Assembly (NCBI RefSeq): GCF_006517815.1
Contig: NZ_CP041198.1
Span: 2,108,001 to 2,172,000, forward strand
Length of the DNA stretch: 64,000 nt
Direction of reading: 5' to 3'
From: Pseudarthrobacter sp. NIBRBAC000502770
GTDB taxonomy: Bacteria > Actinomycetota > Actinomycetes > Actinomycetales > Micrococcaceae
Shown: positions 57,122 through 64,000 of the stretch, piece by piece
Numbering within the stretch: the first letter of the stretch is position 1
Layout: each line of letters begins with the position of its first letter
Translations under genes and position numbers: made by a program
Notes under the pieces: model-generated
Database searches by the model: none
Told to the model about the DNA's origin: nothing
The model's input: the letters and a program-made list of their open reading frames with translations, nothing else

Positions 57122-57158
57122 AAAAACACCCCGGTCAGGAGACCGGGGTGTTTTTCTT
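57122..57158 (-). terminator. Intrinsic terminator after ssrA
   Basis: A long perfect stem (AAAAACACCCCGGTC with its complement) around AGGA ends in TTTTT on both strands, so it can terminate in both directions. It lies 46 bases beyond the tmRNA 3' end. Confidence 0.93.
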
Positions 57159-57203
57159 TGATGATCCGACCCATCCGCAAAGGATGTCCCGATTCATCTC
57201 GGG

Positions 57204-57571
57204 GGTGGAGATGGGGGGAATTGAACCCCCGTCCGATGTCGTGTTGTCAGGGCTTCTCCGGGCGCAGTTTGCGTCGGATTTTCTCGGCCCCAGCCATGCT
57301 GCAAACAGCTGGCTGATCCGGGCCCAGTCACCTAAAAGTCCCGTTTACTCCGATGACGGGAGCAAACAGCAGTGGCTATCTAAATGACGCCAGGATCCGG
57401 GGCGATAGCAACCTCGGGCTGACGGACTGTCTTACTGCTTAGGCAGCAAGAGCGAAGTCAGTGCGCTTAGAATTGGCACTTATTGGTTTGCAGACAGCGT
57501 TTACGAGATAAATCTGCATCCTCGGCCCGCTTCACCTGTCGCGACTAACATCGTCGAAACCGATCATCCCC
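57204..57571 (-). ncRNA. ssrA: Transfer-messenger RNA (tmRNA)
   Basis: This RNA frees stalled ribosomes and tags the incomplete protein for destruction. The tRNA-like ends pair: 5' GGGGATG with 3' CATCTCC, and the T arm reads GGGGGTTCAATTCCCCCC. Near the 5' end GGTTTCGACGATG is conserved. The tag frame starts at a GCC resume codon and reads ANSKRTDFALAA then TAA, an actinobacterial-type tag ending in ALAA for ClpXP recognition. smpB, its protein partner, lies 74 bases upstream on the same strand. The exact 3' end is uncertain by two or three bases. Confidence 0.95.
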
Positions 57572-57644
57572 GTATTTTGTTGCCAAACCGGCTGGCACGC
57601 CGGCCGGACTACCCATACTAACGCATACCCGCCCGAAATAATTC

Positions 57645-58118
57645 CTAGCGGCGCCGGTTGCGCTCCCGCATCTCGCGCTGCGCCTCACGGTTGTCCTGCT
57701 GCTCGCGCAGGGTCTGCCGCTTGTCGTACTCCCGCTTGCCCCGGGCAACCGCGATTTCCACCTTGGCCCGGCCGTCGACGAAGTAGAGCTGCAGCGGAAC
57801 GACGGTGTACCCGGCCTCCTGGACTTTGCGGGAGATCTTGATGAGTTCCTCGCGGTGCAGCAGCAGCTTCCGCCGCCGCCTGGCGGCATGGTTGGTCCAG
57901 CTTCCCTGGTTGTATTCGGGAATGTGGATCGCTTCCATCCACAGTTCGTCGTTATAAAAGGTGCAGAATCCGTCCACCATGGAGGCATGCCCCTCGCGCA
58001 GGGACTTCACTTCGGTGCCCATCAGCGCGATGCCGGCCTCGTACGTGTCCAGCACGTGGTAGTCATGCCGGGCCTTGCGGTTGGTGGCCACCACCTTACG
58101 GCCACTTTCTTTCGGCAC
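57645..58118 (-). CDS. smpB: SsrA-binding protein SmpB
   Basis: SmpB binds tmRNA and places it in the ribosomal A site. The 157-residue product shows NRKARHDYHVLDTYEAGIAL in part (NRKARHDYHVLD), LREGHASMVDGF near residue 41, and a basic C-terminal tail ending REMRERNRRR. It uses a GTG start at 58118 with GAGGAG upstream. It is followed by ssrA on the same strand. Nothing unusual is seen. Confidence 0.96.
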   Translation of the reverse strand: MPKESGRKVVATNRKARHDYHVLDTYEAGIALMGTEVKSLREGHASMVDGFCTFYNDELWMEAIHIPEYNQGSWTNHAARRRRKLLLHREELIKISRKVQEAGYTVVPLQLYFVDGRAKVEIAVARGKREYDKRQTLREQQDNREAQREMRERNRRR

Positions 58119-58199
58119 GGGAAAACTCCTCAGGTTCAGGTTGGACGGCCCGGGCCAGTGGCGCCGGAGCTATACCAGTCTACGGCAGGCGGGTACTGC

Positions 58200-59630
58200 C
58201 TACAGCAGCCCCATGGGGTCGACGGCTCGGCCGTTGAGCCAAGTCTCGAAGTGGGCGTGGCAGCCCGTGGAGTTACCGGTACTGCCCGAGTATGCAATGA
58301 GTTGCCCCTGCGAGACCTTTTGGCCGTTCGAGACCACGATGCTGGAGTTGTGGTAGTAGATGGTGGTGAGGGTGTTGCCCTGCACCATGCCGTGATCGAT
58401 CTTGACACGCCAACCACCGCCGTCGGCGGAGTTCCATCCTGAGCTGAAGACTTCCCCGGCTGCGGCCGCGTACACGGGCGTTCCGCAGGCTGCACCGAAG
58501 TCGATGCCGGTGTGCATGTACCCGCCCGTGCCGTAGAAGTCGATAGTTCCCGGCGGAGTGGTGCGGTAGCCAAAGCCGGAGGTGATGGGGATGCTGCCGT
58601 CGAAGGGGTGGCGGAGGCCAAAGGCCGACGGCGAACCGGCGGCCGGCGGGACGTAAGGCTGGACGGGCGGGGCGGGGCGGTTCGCTGCCGCGGCTGCGGC
58701 GGCGGCAGCAGCGGCGGCCGCGGCAGCCTGACGGCGCTGCTCCGCTTCCCATGCCTCGCGGGCCTTGCGGTCTCGTTCGGCAATTTCGTTGGCCACCTGG
58801 TTTTGGTTGGCCTGGACGCCCGCCAGTTGCGCCTGGATTCCGGGCTTGGCAGCCTGGAGCTCGGCGTCGAGGCGGGTGGTGTCGGCAATCAACTGGTCCA
58901 CCTGGGCCTTTTTGGCGGCTGCCTCGTCGCGTGCCGCCTTCTCCCGCTCAAGCGCGGCGTCGGCTTTGGCCTTGAGGTCCTTGATTTCCGCTTCCACGGC
59001 CTGGAGCCGGGCTTCCGAGTTCACGTTGGTCGCGTTCTGCTGGCTCAGCTTGTCCATGGCGGCGTTCTGGCTGCGCATGGCCTGGTCCGCCAAGTCCATG
59101 GTGTCGGTGAGGCTGCCCCCGCCGTTGGAGCCGAAAAAAAGCGACAGGTTGGAGGGGACACCGCCGGACTTGTAGGCCTGGGTCGCGATCTGGCCGATCA
59201 GCTTCTTGGTATCGGCAATTTTTTGCTTGTCGGTTTCCAGCTGCTGGGTGATCTTGGCTTTGTTTTGCTGGGCCATGTCGACACGTGCAGCCAGTGCTTC
59301 CGATTCTTTGACTGCGCTGGCAACGCGGCCCTGCGCGTCAAGCAGTGCTTGCTGTGCCGCCGGGAGCTGGCCCTGGTAGATCACAAGGTCGCCGGCGGCC
59401 TTTGCGATTCGGGAATCGACAAATTCAAGCGACGCCTGGACGCGGGCAGCTTCGGCCTCGAGCGCGGCTTTCCGGTCTTCGAGGTCGTCTGCGAAAGCCA
59501 CGGGGGTGGCTACGGCCATGCCTGCTGAAAGAATGACGGTGAGCAGGCCGCTCACAAGTCCCCACCGGCGGGCAGCGGACCGTCCCCGGCTTCGCTGGGC
59601 GCGGGGCGCGGTTTGAGCAGTAACGTTCAT
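58200..59630 (-). CDS. Secreted M23 peptidoglycan endopeptidase with coiled coil (FtsEX partner)
   Basis: This is a murein hydrolase likely activated by FtsEX at the division site. The 476-residue product (ATG 59630, AAGGAA upstream) has a signal peptide ending near VAFA-DD at residue 47, a long coiled coil from about 50 to 265 rich in Glu, Ala and Lys, an Ala/Pro linker, and a C-terminal M23 domain with zinc ligands HTGIDFG near residue 375 and CHAHFE near residue 460. The gene lies directly after ftsX. EnvC in E. coli and RipC in mycobacteria are analogues, though this protein keeps the HxH ligand and should be active. Confidence 0.9.
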   Translation of the reverse strand: MNVTAQTAPRAQRSRGRSAARRWGLVSGLLTVILSAGMAVATPVAFADDLEDRKAALEAEAARVQASLEFVDSRIAKAAGDLVIYQGQLPAAQQALLDAQGRVASAVKESEALAARVDMAQQNKAKITQQLETDKQKIADTKKLIGQIATQAYKSGGVPSNLSLFFGSNGGGSLTDTMDLADQAMRSQNAAMDKLSQQNATNVNSEARLQAVEAEIKDLKAKADAALEREKAARDEAAAKKAQVDQLIADTTRLDAELQAAKPGIQAQLAGVQANQNQVANEIAERDRKAREAWEAEQRRQAAAAAAAAAAAAAAANRPAPPVQPYVPPAAGSPSAFGLRHPFDGSIPITSGFGYRTTPPGTIDFYGTGGYMHTGIDFGAACGTPVYAAAAGEVFSSGWNSADGGGWRVKIDHGMVQGNTLTTIYYHNSSIVVSNGQKVSQGQLIAYSGSTGNSTGCHAHFETWLNGRAVDPMGLL

Positions 59631-59657
59631 TGGCATTCCTTGGTCGGTGTGCACAGC

Positions 59658-60572
59658 CTAAACGCGCAAATATCTGCGAAGGGTCAAGAGGGACGAAATT
59701 CCTGCCAAGGATCCGCCAAGGACCAGCAGCGCCGGCGCGAGGATGAGGGTCTGGCCTGCCGAAATGAAGGCCGTGTCAGGGTATTGGCGGGACATGTAGT
59801 CACCCAGGAAGAACTGCGCTACGGCCCACAGGGTGCCCGAGGCCAGGGCTGCGCCGATGACGGCCGCGATGACGCCTTCGAGGATGAATGGCAGCTGGAT
59901 GACGGTTTTGGACGCCCCCACGAGCCTCATGATGCCGGTCTCCCGGCGCCGGCTGAAGGCGGAGAGCCTGATCGTCGTGGCGATGAGCAGGATCGCGCAG
60001 ACGATCATCACTCCTGCGATGCCCACTGCCACCAGGGACGCCCCATTCATCACCGAGAAAAGACGTTCCAGCAGCTGCCGCTGGTCGATGACCGTCTCCA
60101 CGCCGGGCTGGGAGGAGAACGTCTCGCTGATGATTTGGTACTTCTCCGGATCCTTCATGTTGATCCGGAAGGAAGCCGGCAGCTGGTCCGGGGTCACGGA
60201 ATCCACAATGGGCGAATTGGAGAACTGGTCCTTGAAGTGCTTGTAGGCCTCATCCTTGGACTCGAACTGGAAGTCGTTGATGTACTGCGCCACAGCCGGG
60301 GATTCCAGGAGTGCGTTCAGGCCCTGCTGCTGTTCAGGGGTCACGGGTCCGGACGCGCACCCGGGCGCGGTCGACCCGTCGCTGCAGAGGAAGATGGCCA
60401 CCTGGACCTTGTCGTACCAGTAGCCCTTCATCTGGTTGATCTGCATTTGCAGCATGCCCGCCGCGCCCACGAATGTCAGGGACACGAAGGTCACCAGGAT
60501 GACCGATACCACCATGGACAGGTTCCGGCGCAGGCCGCTGCCAATCTCGGAGAGAATGAATGCGAGCCTCAC
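59658..60572 (-). CDS. ftsX: Cell division protein FtsX
   Basis: FtsX is the membrane part of FtsEX, which passes signals to a peptidoglycan hydrolase outside. The 304-residue product has an N-terminal helix, a large external loop with two cysteines ([10 protein letters not shown]) near residue 65, and three C-terminal helices (for example [19 protein letters not shown]). Its ATG overlaps the ftsE stop (ATGA). The order ftsE-ftsX-M23-smpB is conserved in actinobacteria and the M23 gene is 27 bases downstream. Confidence 0.94.
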   Translation of the reverse strand: MRLAFILSEIGSGLRRNLSMVVSVILVTFVSLTFVGAAGMLQMQINQMKGYWYDKVQVAIFLCSDGSTAPGCASGPVTPEQQQGLNALLESPAVAQYINDFQFESKDEAYKHFKDQFSNSPIVDSVTPDQLPASFRINMKDPEKYQIISETFSSQPGVETVIDQRQLLERLFSVMNGASLVAVGIAGVMIVCAILLIATTIRLSAFSRRRETGIMRLVGASKTVIQLPFILEGVIAAVIGAALASGTLWAVAQFFLGDYMSRQYPDTAFISAGQTLILAPALLVLGGSLAGISSLLTLRRYLRV

Positions 60573-61357
60573 CGCTGGGCCTCGCCTTCAGCGCCGTTGC
60601 CACGCAGGCCGGCGTCGGGAGCCTCCCTGCCGCTGGCGTCCTTCAGGCGCCGGGACTGTCCGACGACGGGAATCATCGAGGTGTACAGGGCCTTGGCTTC
60701 GTCGCGGATCACCACGCCGTTCTTGAGTTCGACCACGCGCTTGCGCATCTCGTTGACGATGTCGTCGTCGTGGGTGGCCATCACCACGGTGGTTCCGTTC
60801 TGGTTGATCTTGTCCAATACGCCCATGATTCCCATGGACGTGGTGGGATCGAGGTTTCCCGTCGGCTCGTCTGCGAGGAGGATCCCGGGGCGGTTGACCA
60901 CGGCACGCGCGATGGCGACGCGCTGCTGCTCTCCGCCGGACAGCTCGTGCGGCATGCGGTGTTCCTTGCCTTCGAGCCCTACTGTCTTAAGGACCTCCGG
61001 GACGGTATCGCGGATCACGCTGCGGCTCTTGCCGATGACCTGCATGGCGAACGCGACATTGGCGAACACGTTCTTCTGGGGAAGGAGGCGGAAGTCCTGG
61101 AAGACGACTCCGATTCCGCGGCGGAGGCGCGGAACCCGCCAACTGGAAATTTTGGCGACGTTTTGGCCGGCGACGTACACGGCACCGGAGGTGGCGCGGT
61201 CTTCCTTCAACACCAGCCGGAGGAAGGTGGACTTTCCGGAGCCCGAGGCGCCGACGAGGAAGGCGAATTCGCCACGGTCGATCTCAAGGTCGATGGAATC
61301 CAGTGCCGGTCGGGCTTTCTGGTCGTAAACCTTGGTGACATTTTCGAATCGGATCAT
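60569..61357 (-). CDS. ftsE: Cell division ATP-binding protein FtsE
   Basis: FtsE is the ATPase of FtsEX. The 262-residue protein has Walker [16 protein letters not shown] (in part GASGSGKST), the signature [14 protein letters not shown] near residue 138, Walker [13 protein letters not shown] and switch ATHDDD. A C-terminal tail of about 35 residues ([16 protein letters not shown]) is longer than in E. coli. The start is ATG 61357 ([12 protein letters not shown]); an upstream ATG in frame is less likely. It is preceded by prfB. Confidence 0.95.
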   Translation of the reverse strand: MIRFENVTKVYDQKARPALDSIDLEIDRGEFAFLVGASGSGKSTFLRLVLKEDRATSGAVYVAGQNVAKISSWRVPRLRRGIGVVFQDFRLLPQKNVFANVAFAMQVIGKSRSVIRDTVPEVLKTVGLEGKEHRMPHELSGGEQQRVAIARAVVNRPGILLADEPTGNLDPTTSMGIMGVLDKINQNGTTVVMATHDDDIVNEMRKRVVELKNGVVIRDEAKALYTSMIPVVGQSRRLKDASGREAPDAGLRGNGAEGEAQR

Positions 61358-61543
61358 GGCCCTAAGTACCCTGCAGGGCATGGCTCATCGGTCTGATGCA
61401 GCCCAGTTCTGCAGCCGGTGCACGGGTTTTTCGCTTGGGGAAAGTAGGGCCCCGGCCCCTCGACTATACGCAGGATCGGTGCCTGCCGGGCGGGCTTTCG
61501 GGGGCGTGTCGCCGCATCGTCCCGCAGCCCGCCGGAGGGCATC

Positions 61544-62659
61544 CTACTTTTCGGCGTTACGGTTATCCGTCCGCCACCGGATTCCGGCGTCGATAAAGTC
61601 GTCGATTTCACCGTCGAACACTGCCGATGTGTTGCCCACTTCGTGTTCTGTGCGCAGGTCCTTGACCATCTGGTACGGATTCAGGACATAAGAGCGCATC
61701 TGGTCACCCCAGGACGCCTTGACGTCTCCGGCCAACGCCTTCTTCTCCGCGTCCTCCTGCTCCTTCTTCAGGAGCAGGAGCCTGGACTGCAGCACGCGCA
61801 TGGCAGCGGCACGGTTCTGAAGCTGGGACTTCTCATTCTGCATCGAAACCACCGTTCCGGTGGGGATGTGCGTGAGGCGGACCGCCGAGTCAGTGGTGTT
61901 GACCGACTGGCCACCCGGACCGGATGAGCGGAAGACGTCAACCCTGATCTCGTTGTCCGGGATGTCGATGGAATCGGTCTGTTCAATCAGCGGGATGACT
62001 TCAACAGCCGCGAACGAGGTCTGGCGGCGGCCCTGGTTGTCGAACGGGCTGATCCGGACCAGGCGATGGGTCCCTGCTTCAACACTGAGGGTGCCGTAAG
62101 CATAGGGCGCCTTGACCTCAAACGTGGCCGATTTCAGCCCGGCTTCCTCGGCGTACGAGGTGTCCATGACGGTGGTGGGGTAACCGTGCCGCTCGGCCCA
62201 CCGGAGGTACATGCGCATCAGCATTTCGGCGAAATCTGCCGCGTCGACACCGCCCGCTCCCGCACGGATGGACACCACGGCTTCGCGCTCGTCATATTCT
62301 CCGGACAACAGGGTGACCACTTCCAGGTCCTTGAGGGCCTTCTTGATGGATTCGAGTTCGGCAGCGGCCTCCCCCATCGAGGCGGCGTCGTCCTCGTCCT
62401 GGCCCAGTTCCACCAGGACTTCGAGATCGTCGATACGCGAGGCCAGGTTGGTGAGGCGTTCCAGCTCGGACTGTCGGTGGGAGAGACGGGAGGTGATCTT
62501 CTGCGCCGCTGCGGGGTCGTCCCACAGGTCCGGCTCCCCTGCCCGCTCGCTGAGTTCGGCGATGTCTTCACGGAGTGCATCAACGTCGGAGACGCGTTCG
62601 ATGGACTCGTAGGTGGCGCGGAGGGCGCGGATTTCAGCAGAAAAATCAATATTGGCCAT
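61544..62659 (-). CDS. prfB: Peptide chain release factor 2
   Basis: RF2 recognises UAA and UGA. The 371-residue product has the SPF anticodon motif ([19 protein letters not shown] in part, [14 protein letters not shown]) near residue 206 and GGQ in [18 protein letters not shown] near residue 250. The reading frame is continuous: there is no in-frame UGA near codon 26, so the programmed +1 frameshift of E. coli prfB is absent, as in many actinobacteria. prfB-ftsE-ftsX is a standard order. A 186-base gap follows before ftsE. Confidence 0.96.
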   Translation of the reverse strand: MANIDFSAEIRALRATYESIERVSDVDALREDIAELSERAGEPDLWDDPAAAQKITSRLSHRQSELERLTNLASRIDDLEVLVELGQDEDDAASMGEAAAELESIKKALKDLEVVTLLSGEYDEREAVVSIRAGAGGVDAADFAEMLMRMYLRWAERHGYPTTVMDTSYAEEAGLKSATFEVKAPYAYGTLSVEAGTHRLVRISPFDNQGRRQTSFAAVEVIPLIEQTDSIDIPDNEIRVDVFRSSGPGGQSVNTTDSAVRLTHIPTGTVVSMQNEKSQLQNRAAAMRVLQSRLLLLKKEQEDAEKKALAGDVKASWGDQMRSYVLNPYQMVKDLRTEHEVGNTSAVFDGEIDDFIDAGIRWRTDNRNAEK

Positions 62660-62706
62660 GGTGGTTTAACCCTACGCTATCGCCGAATCCTGCCCGTTCC
62701 GGTGTC

Positions 62707-63153
62707 CTAACGGGTCAACCGCGAGCGCGCGGTTGACGTTGCCTCGATGGCGATCCCGTCAGGAATGAGGAAGTTCACCACCGGCGGGTGGACGGCGGCC
62801 GTGAGGACAACGACGGCGGTGGAACCGTCCGGCGTTCCCGTCGCCCCGGTGACCGCAAGGCTGGAGAAACGCTGCGAAGCGGGACTTCTTGCAACGAAGT
62901 CTGCCGCGACGTTCCGGACGCGTGCCGGGTTGAGGACAGCAGAGGGGCTGCCGCCTTGCGTTGAGACTTCGCCAAGGGTGTAGCTGCCGGCAGCGGCAAG
63001 CGATGCACCGTCTGCCAAGGACAGCAGGCGTTTGTGCTCCAGGTAAACGGAGGAAATGCCGATGACCACCGTCGCCACCAGGAGTGCGATGAGCACGTAG
63101 CCGAGGATCATGACCATCAGCTGGCCATCCTGGTCCGGTTCCCGGCGGTTCAT
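62707..63153 (-). CDS. TadG-like Flp pilus-assembly protein
   Basis: The 148-residue product has an N-terminal DGQLMVMILGYVLIALLVAT segment (in part QLMVMILGYVLIALLV) that is the Tad/TadG-type membrane anchor, followed by a DGASLAAAG helix that recurs in this family. It is much shorter than TadG and has no von Willebrand domain. It overlaps the upstream TadE-like gene by ATGA and belongs to a run of three pilus-type pseudopilin genes. Function is inferred from family membership. Confidence 0.82.
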   Translation of the reverse strand: MNRREPDQDGQLMVMILGYVLIALLVATVVIGISSVYLEHKRLLSLADGASLAAAGSYTLGEVSTQGGSPSAVLNPARVRNVAADFVARSPASQRFSSLAVTGATGTPDGSTAVVVLTAAVHPPVVNFLIPDGIAIEATSTARSRLTR

Positions 63154-63713
63154 CGGTAGCGGCCCACCAGCTGGGAAGAAGAGGCCTGGACCTCCGTGGC
63201 GGACAACCCCTCGGCAAACGGCATGAAGGGCAGGGGCACGCTGAGACTGACGGTCACCGTTACCGTGCTGCCCGCGGCCTGGCAGTCGGCCGGGCTGCAG
63301 AGGGTGCTCAAGGTGGCCTGGTCCCCCTGGTGGCCGAAGTCGGAGAGTGCAAGTGCCACCGCCTGCTCCGCAGCAGCCTGGGCGCTCCCGGCATCGGGTT
63401 GGGCTACATAGACCTTGGCGGCCTGGTCCGCGGCGCCCACTACGGCGAAGGATCCCCCTTGGATCTGCGCGACAGTTATTACGAAATAAACCAGCGGGAC
63501 CATCAGCAGGAGTGCAAGGAACGTAAACTCGACCACCGCGCTTCCCTGTTCACGGCCCAGGCCAGGCTGACGGCGTTCCGCCCTCCTCACAGGTTCCGGA
63601 GCCTGGATGATGTCCCGGGGCTTCTCCTGGCAAAGTGCCTCTGCAAGGCGGCTCCTGAAGCTTGGCCCCTGCGATCTCCTGAAGCTGGCCGGTTCAGGGC
63701 TGGACGGCAGCAT
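63150..63713 (-). CDS. TadE-like pseudopilin
   Basis: The product carries the TadE hallmark GSAVVEFTFLALLLMVPLVYF (in part GSAVVEFTFLALLLMVPL) near residue 60, a glutamate near the start of the membrane segment, and a C-terminal beta-rich stretch with VTVTVSLSVPLPF. The frame starts at ATG 63713 (187 residues), overlapping the upstream gene by 20 bases; the first 50 residues are basic and not like TadE leaders, so an internal start is possible. Cysteines CSPADC suggest a disulfide. Confidence 0.8.
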   Translation of the reverse strand: MLPSSPEPASFRRSQGPSFRSRLAEALCQEKPRDIIQAPEPVRRAERRQPGLGREQGSAVVEFTFLALLLMVPLVYFVITVAQIQGGSFAVVGAADQAAKVYVAQPDAGSAQAAAEQAVALALSDFGHQGDQATLSTLCSPADCQAAGSTVTVTVSLSVPLPFMPFAEGLSATEVQASSSQLVGRYR

Positions 63714-64000
63714 GCCCCTTCACCTCCAGCATGTCCCTCGGTCCGATCAGGCCAATAACAGGCATTGGGGACCGGACCGTGACCTCCAGGGTACGCATGC
63801 CTTGGAACTGTACTTCCCTGGTACTGACCTGCTCAGCGAAGCCAGGGTTGAGGGCCATGCTGATGAGGCCGCGTGTCCGTTCTTCAGCATCGTTGGCGTT
63901 GCGGTCTGCGAGTGTCCCGTATCTCGCTCCGGATGCGGCGGCGTCAATGAGTGTGTTTCTGACGTGCAGGACCAGTATCAGTTGGAGTATCGCCAGGAAG
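63694..64000 (-). CDS. TadE-like pseudopilin, 5' end missing
   Basis: The frame enters from the window edge and stops at a TGA at 63694-63696. It reads FLAILQLILVLHVRNTLIDA in the membrane segment, then AAASGARYGTLADRNANDAE and ends HAAVQP. ASGARYGTLADRN is a typical TadE continuation. It overlaps the next gene by 20 bases. The start lies outside the window. Three such genes in a row suggest a tad locus extending beyond the end. Confidence 0.85.
   Translation of the reverse strand, partial: FLAILQLILVLHVRNTLIDAAASGARYGTLADRNANDAEERTRGLISMALNPGFAEQVSTREVQFQGMRTLEVTVRSPMPVIGLIGPRDMLEVKGHAAVQP

Noticed and set aside
62550..62659. Programmed frameshift in prfB
   Set aside because: The reading frame is open from the ATG through the SPF and GGQ motifs; no in-frame UGA near codon 26.

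Overview
The window is ordinary chromosome from a high-GC actinobacterium, most likely Micrococcaceae (Arthrobacter/Pseudarthrobacter type). Supporting markers are the 24-residue ribosomal protein bL37, an E2-E1 fused 2-oxoglutarate decarboxylase (Kgd), the order argS-lysA-hom-thrC-thrB-rho-prfA-prmC-sua5, a RsrA/SigR-type thiol-stress pair, a tmRNA whose tag reads ANSKRTDFALAA, and frequent GTG starts with ATGA/GTGA overlaps. No IS element, prophage, CRISPR array or rRNA is visible. Family assignments come from motifs and recall, not from database searches.

Layout. 1-11,600 (minus strand): argS, lysA and the threonine genes, then rho, prfA, prmC and sua5; a large nested inverted repeat lies between rho and prfA. 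11,700-14,700: three plus-strand genes (FMN-binding lipoprotein, ApbE-type flavin transferase, NqrB/RnfD-like membrane oxidoreductase) that look like an extracytosolic flavin electron-transfer module. 14,800-17,500: tRNA-Arg(CCG), a CDF transporter, and a protealysin-like M4 protease with an emfourin-like inhibitor gene. 17,560-25,900: hrpA, a HIT protein, an alcohol dehydrogenase, and a sulfur pair (mercaptopyruvate sulfurtransferase; cysteine desulfhydrase-like PLP enzyme). 26,000-29,200: zur and znuABC with a palindromic operator. 29,277-37,930: two CNNM/CorC-type proteins, kgd, an SGNH-like protein lacking its catalytic serine, a DUF4097 protein and bL37. 38,000-43,300: rsrA-sigR with a matching SigR promoter, then doxX, aroA, rsgA, hisN. 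43,384-48,000: a SAM-IV-type riboswitch before a class V aminotransferase, a methyltransferase, an MntR-like regulator and a soluble HtrA-type protease.

48,168-57,075 is the most interesting stretch. It holds three small flavin-binding PPOX-family proteins, two zinc alcohol dehydrogenases, a multispanning membrane protein, a 6-phosphofructokinase and a 1062-residue HAD-GH65 fusion. Four copies of a 14-bp near-palindrome, GGGCC-NWWG-(G/T)(G/T)C(C/T)(C/T), sit before these genes. At three promoters the site is centred 42.5-43.5 bp before an ATG that itself lies at the expected transcription start (leaderless). Gene content and geometry resemble the DosR/DevR dormancy regulon of mycobacteria, so I propose a DosR-type hypoxia regulon; no sensor or regulator is in the window.

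57,100-64,000 (minus strand): ssrA (tmRNA), smpB, an M23 endopeptidase with ftsX and ftsE, prfB, and three TadE/TadG-like pilus genes running off the end. Both release factors, their methyltransferase and trans-translation are therefore all within this window.
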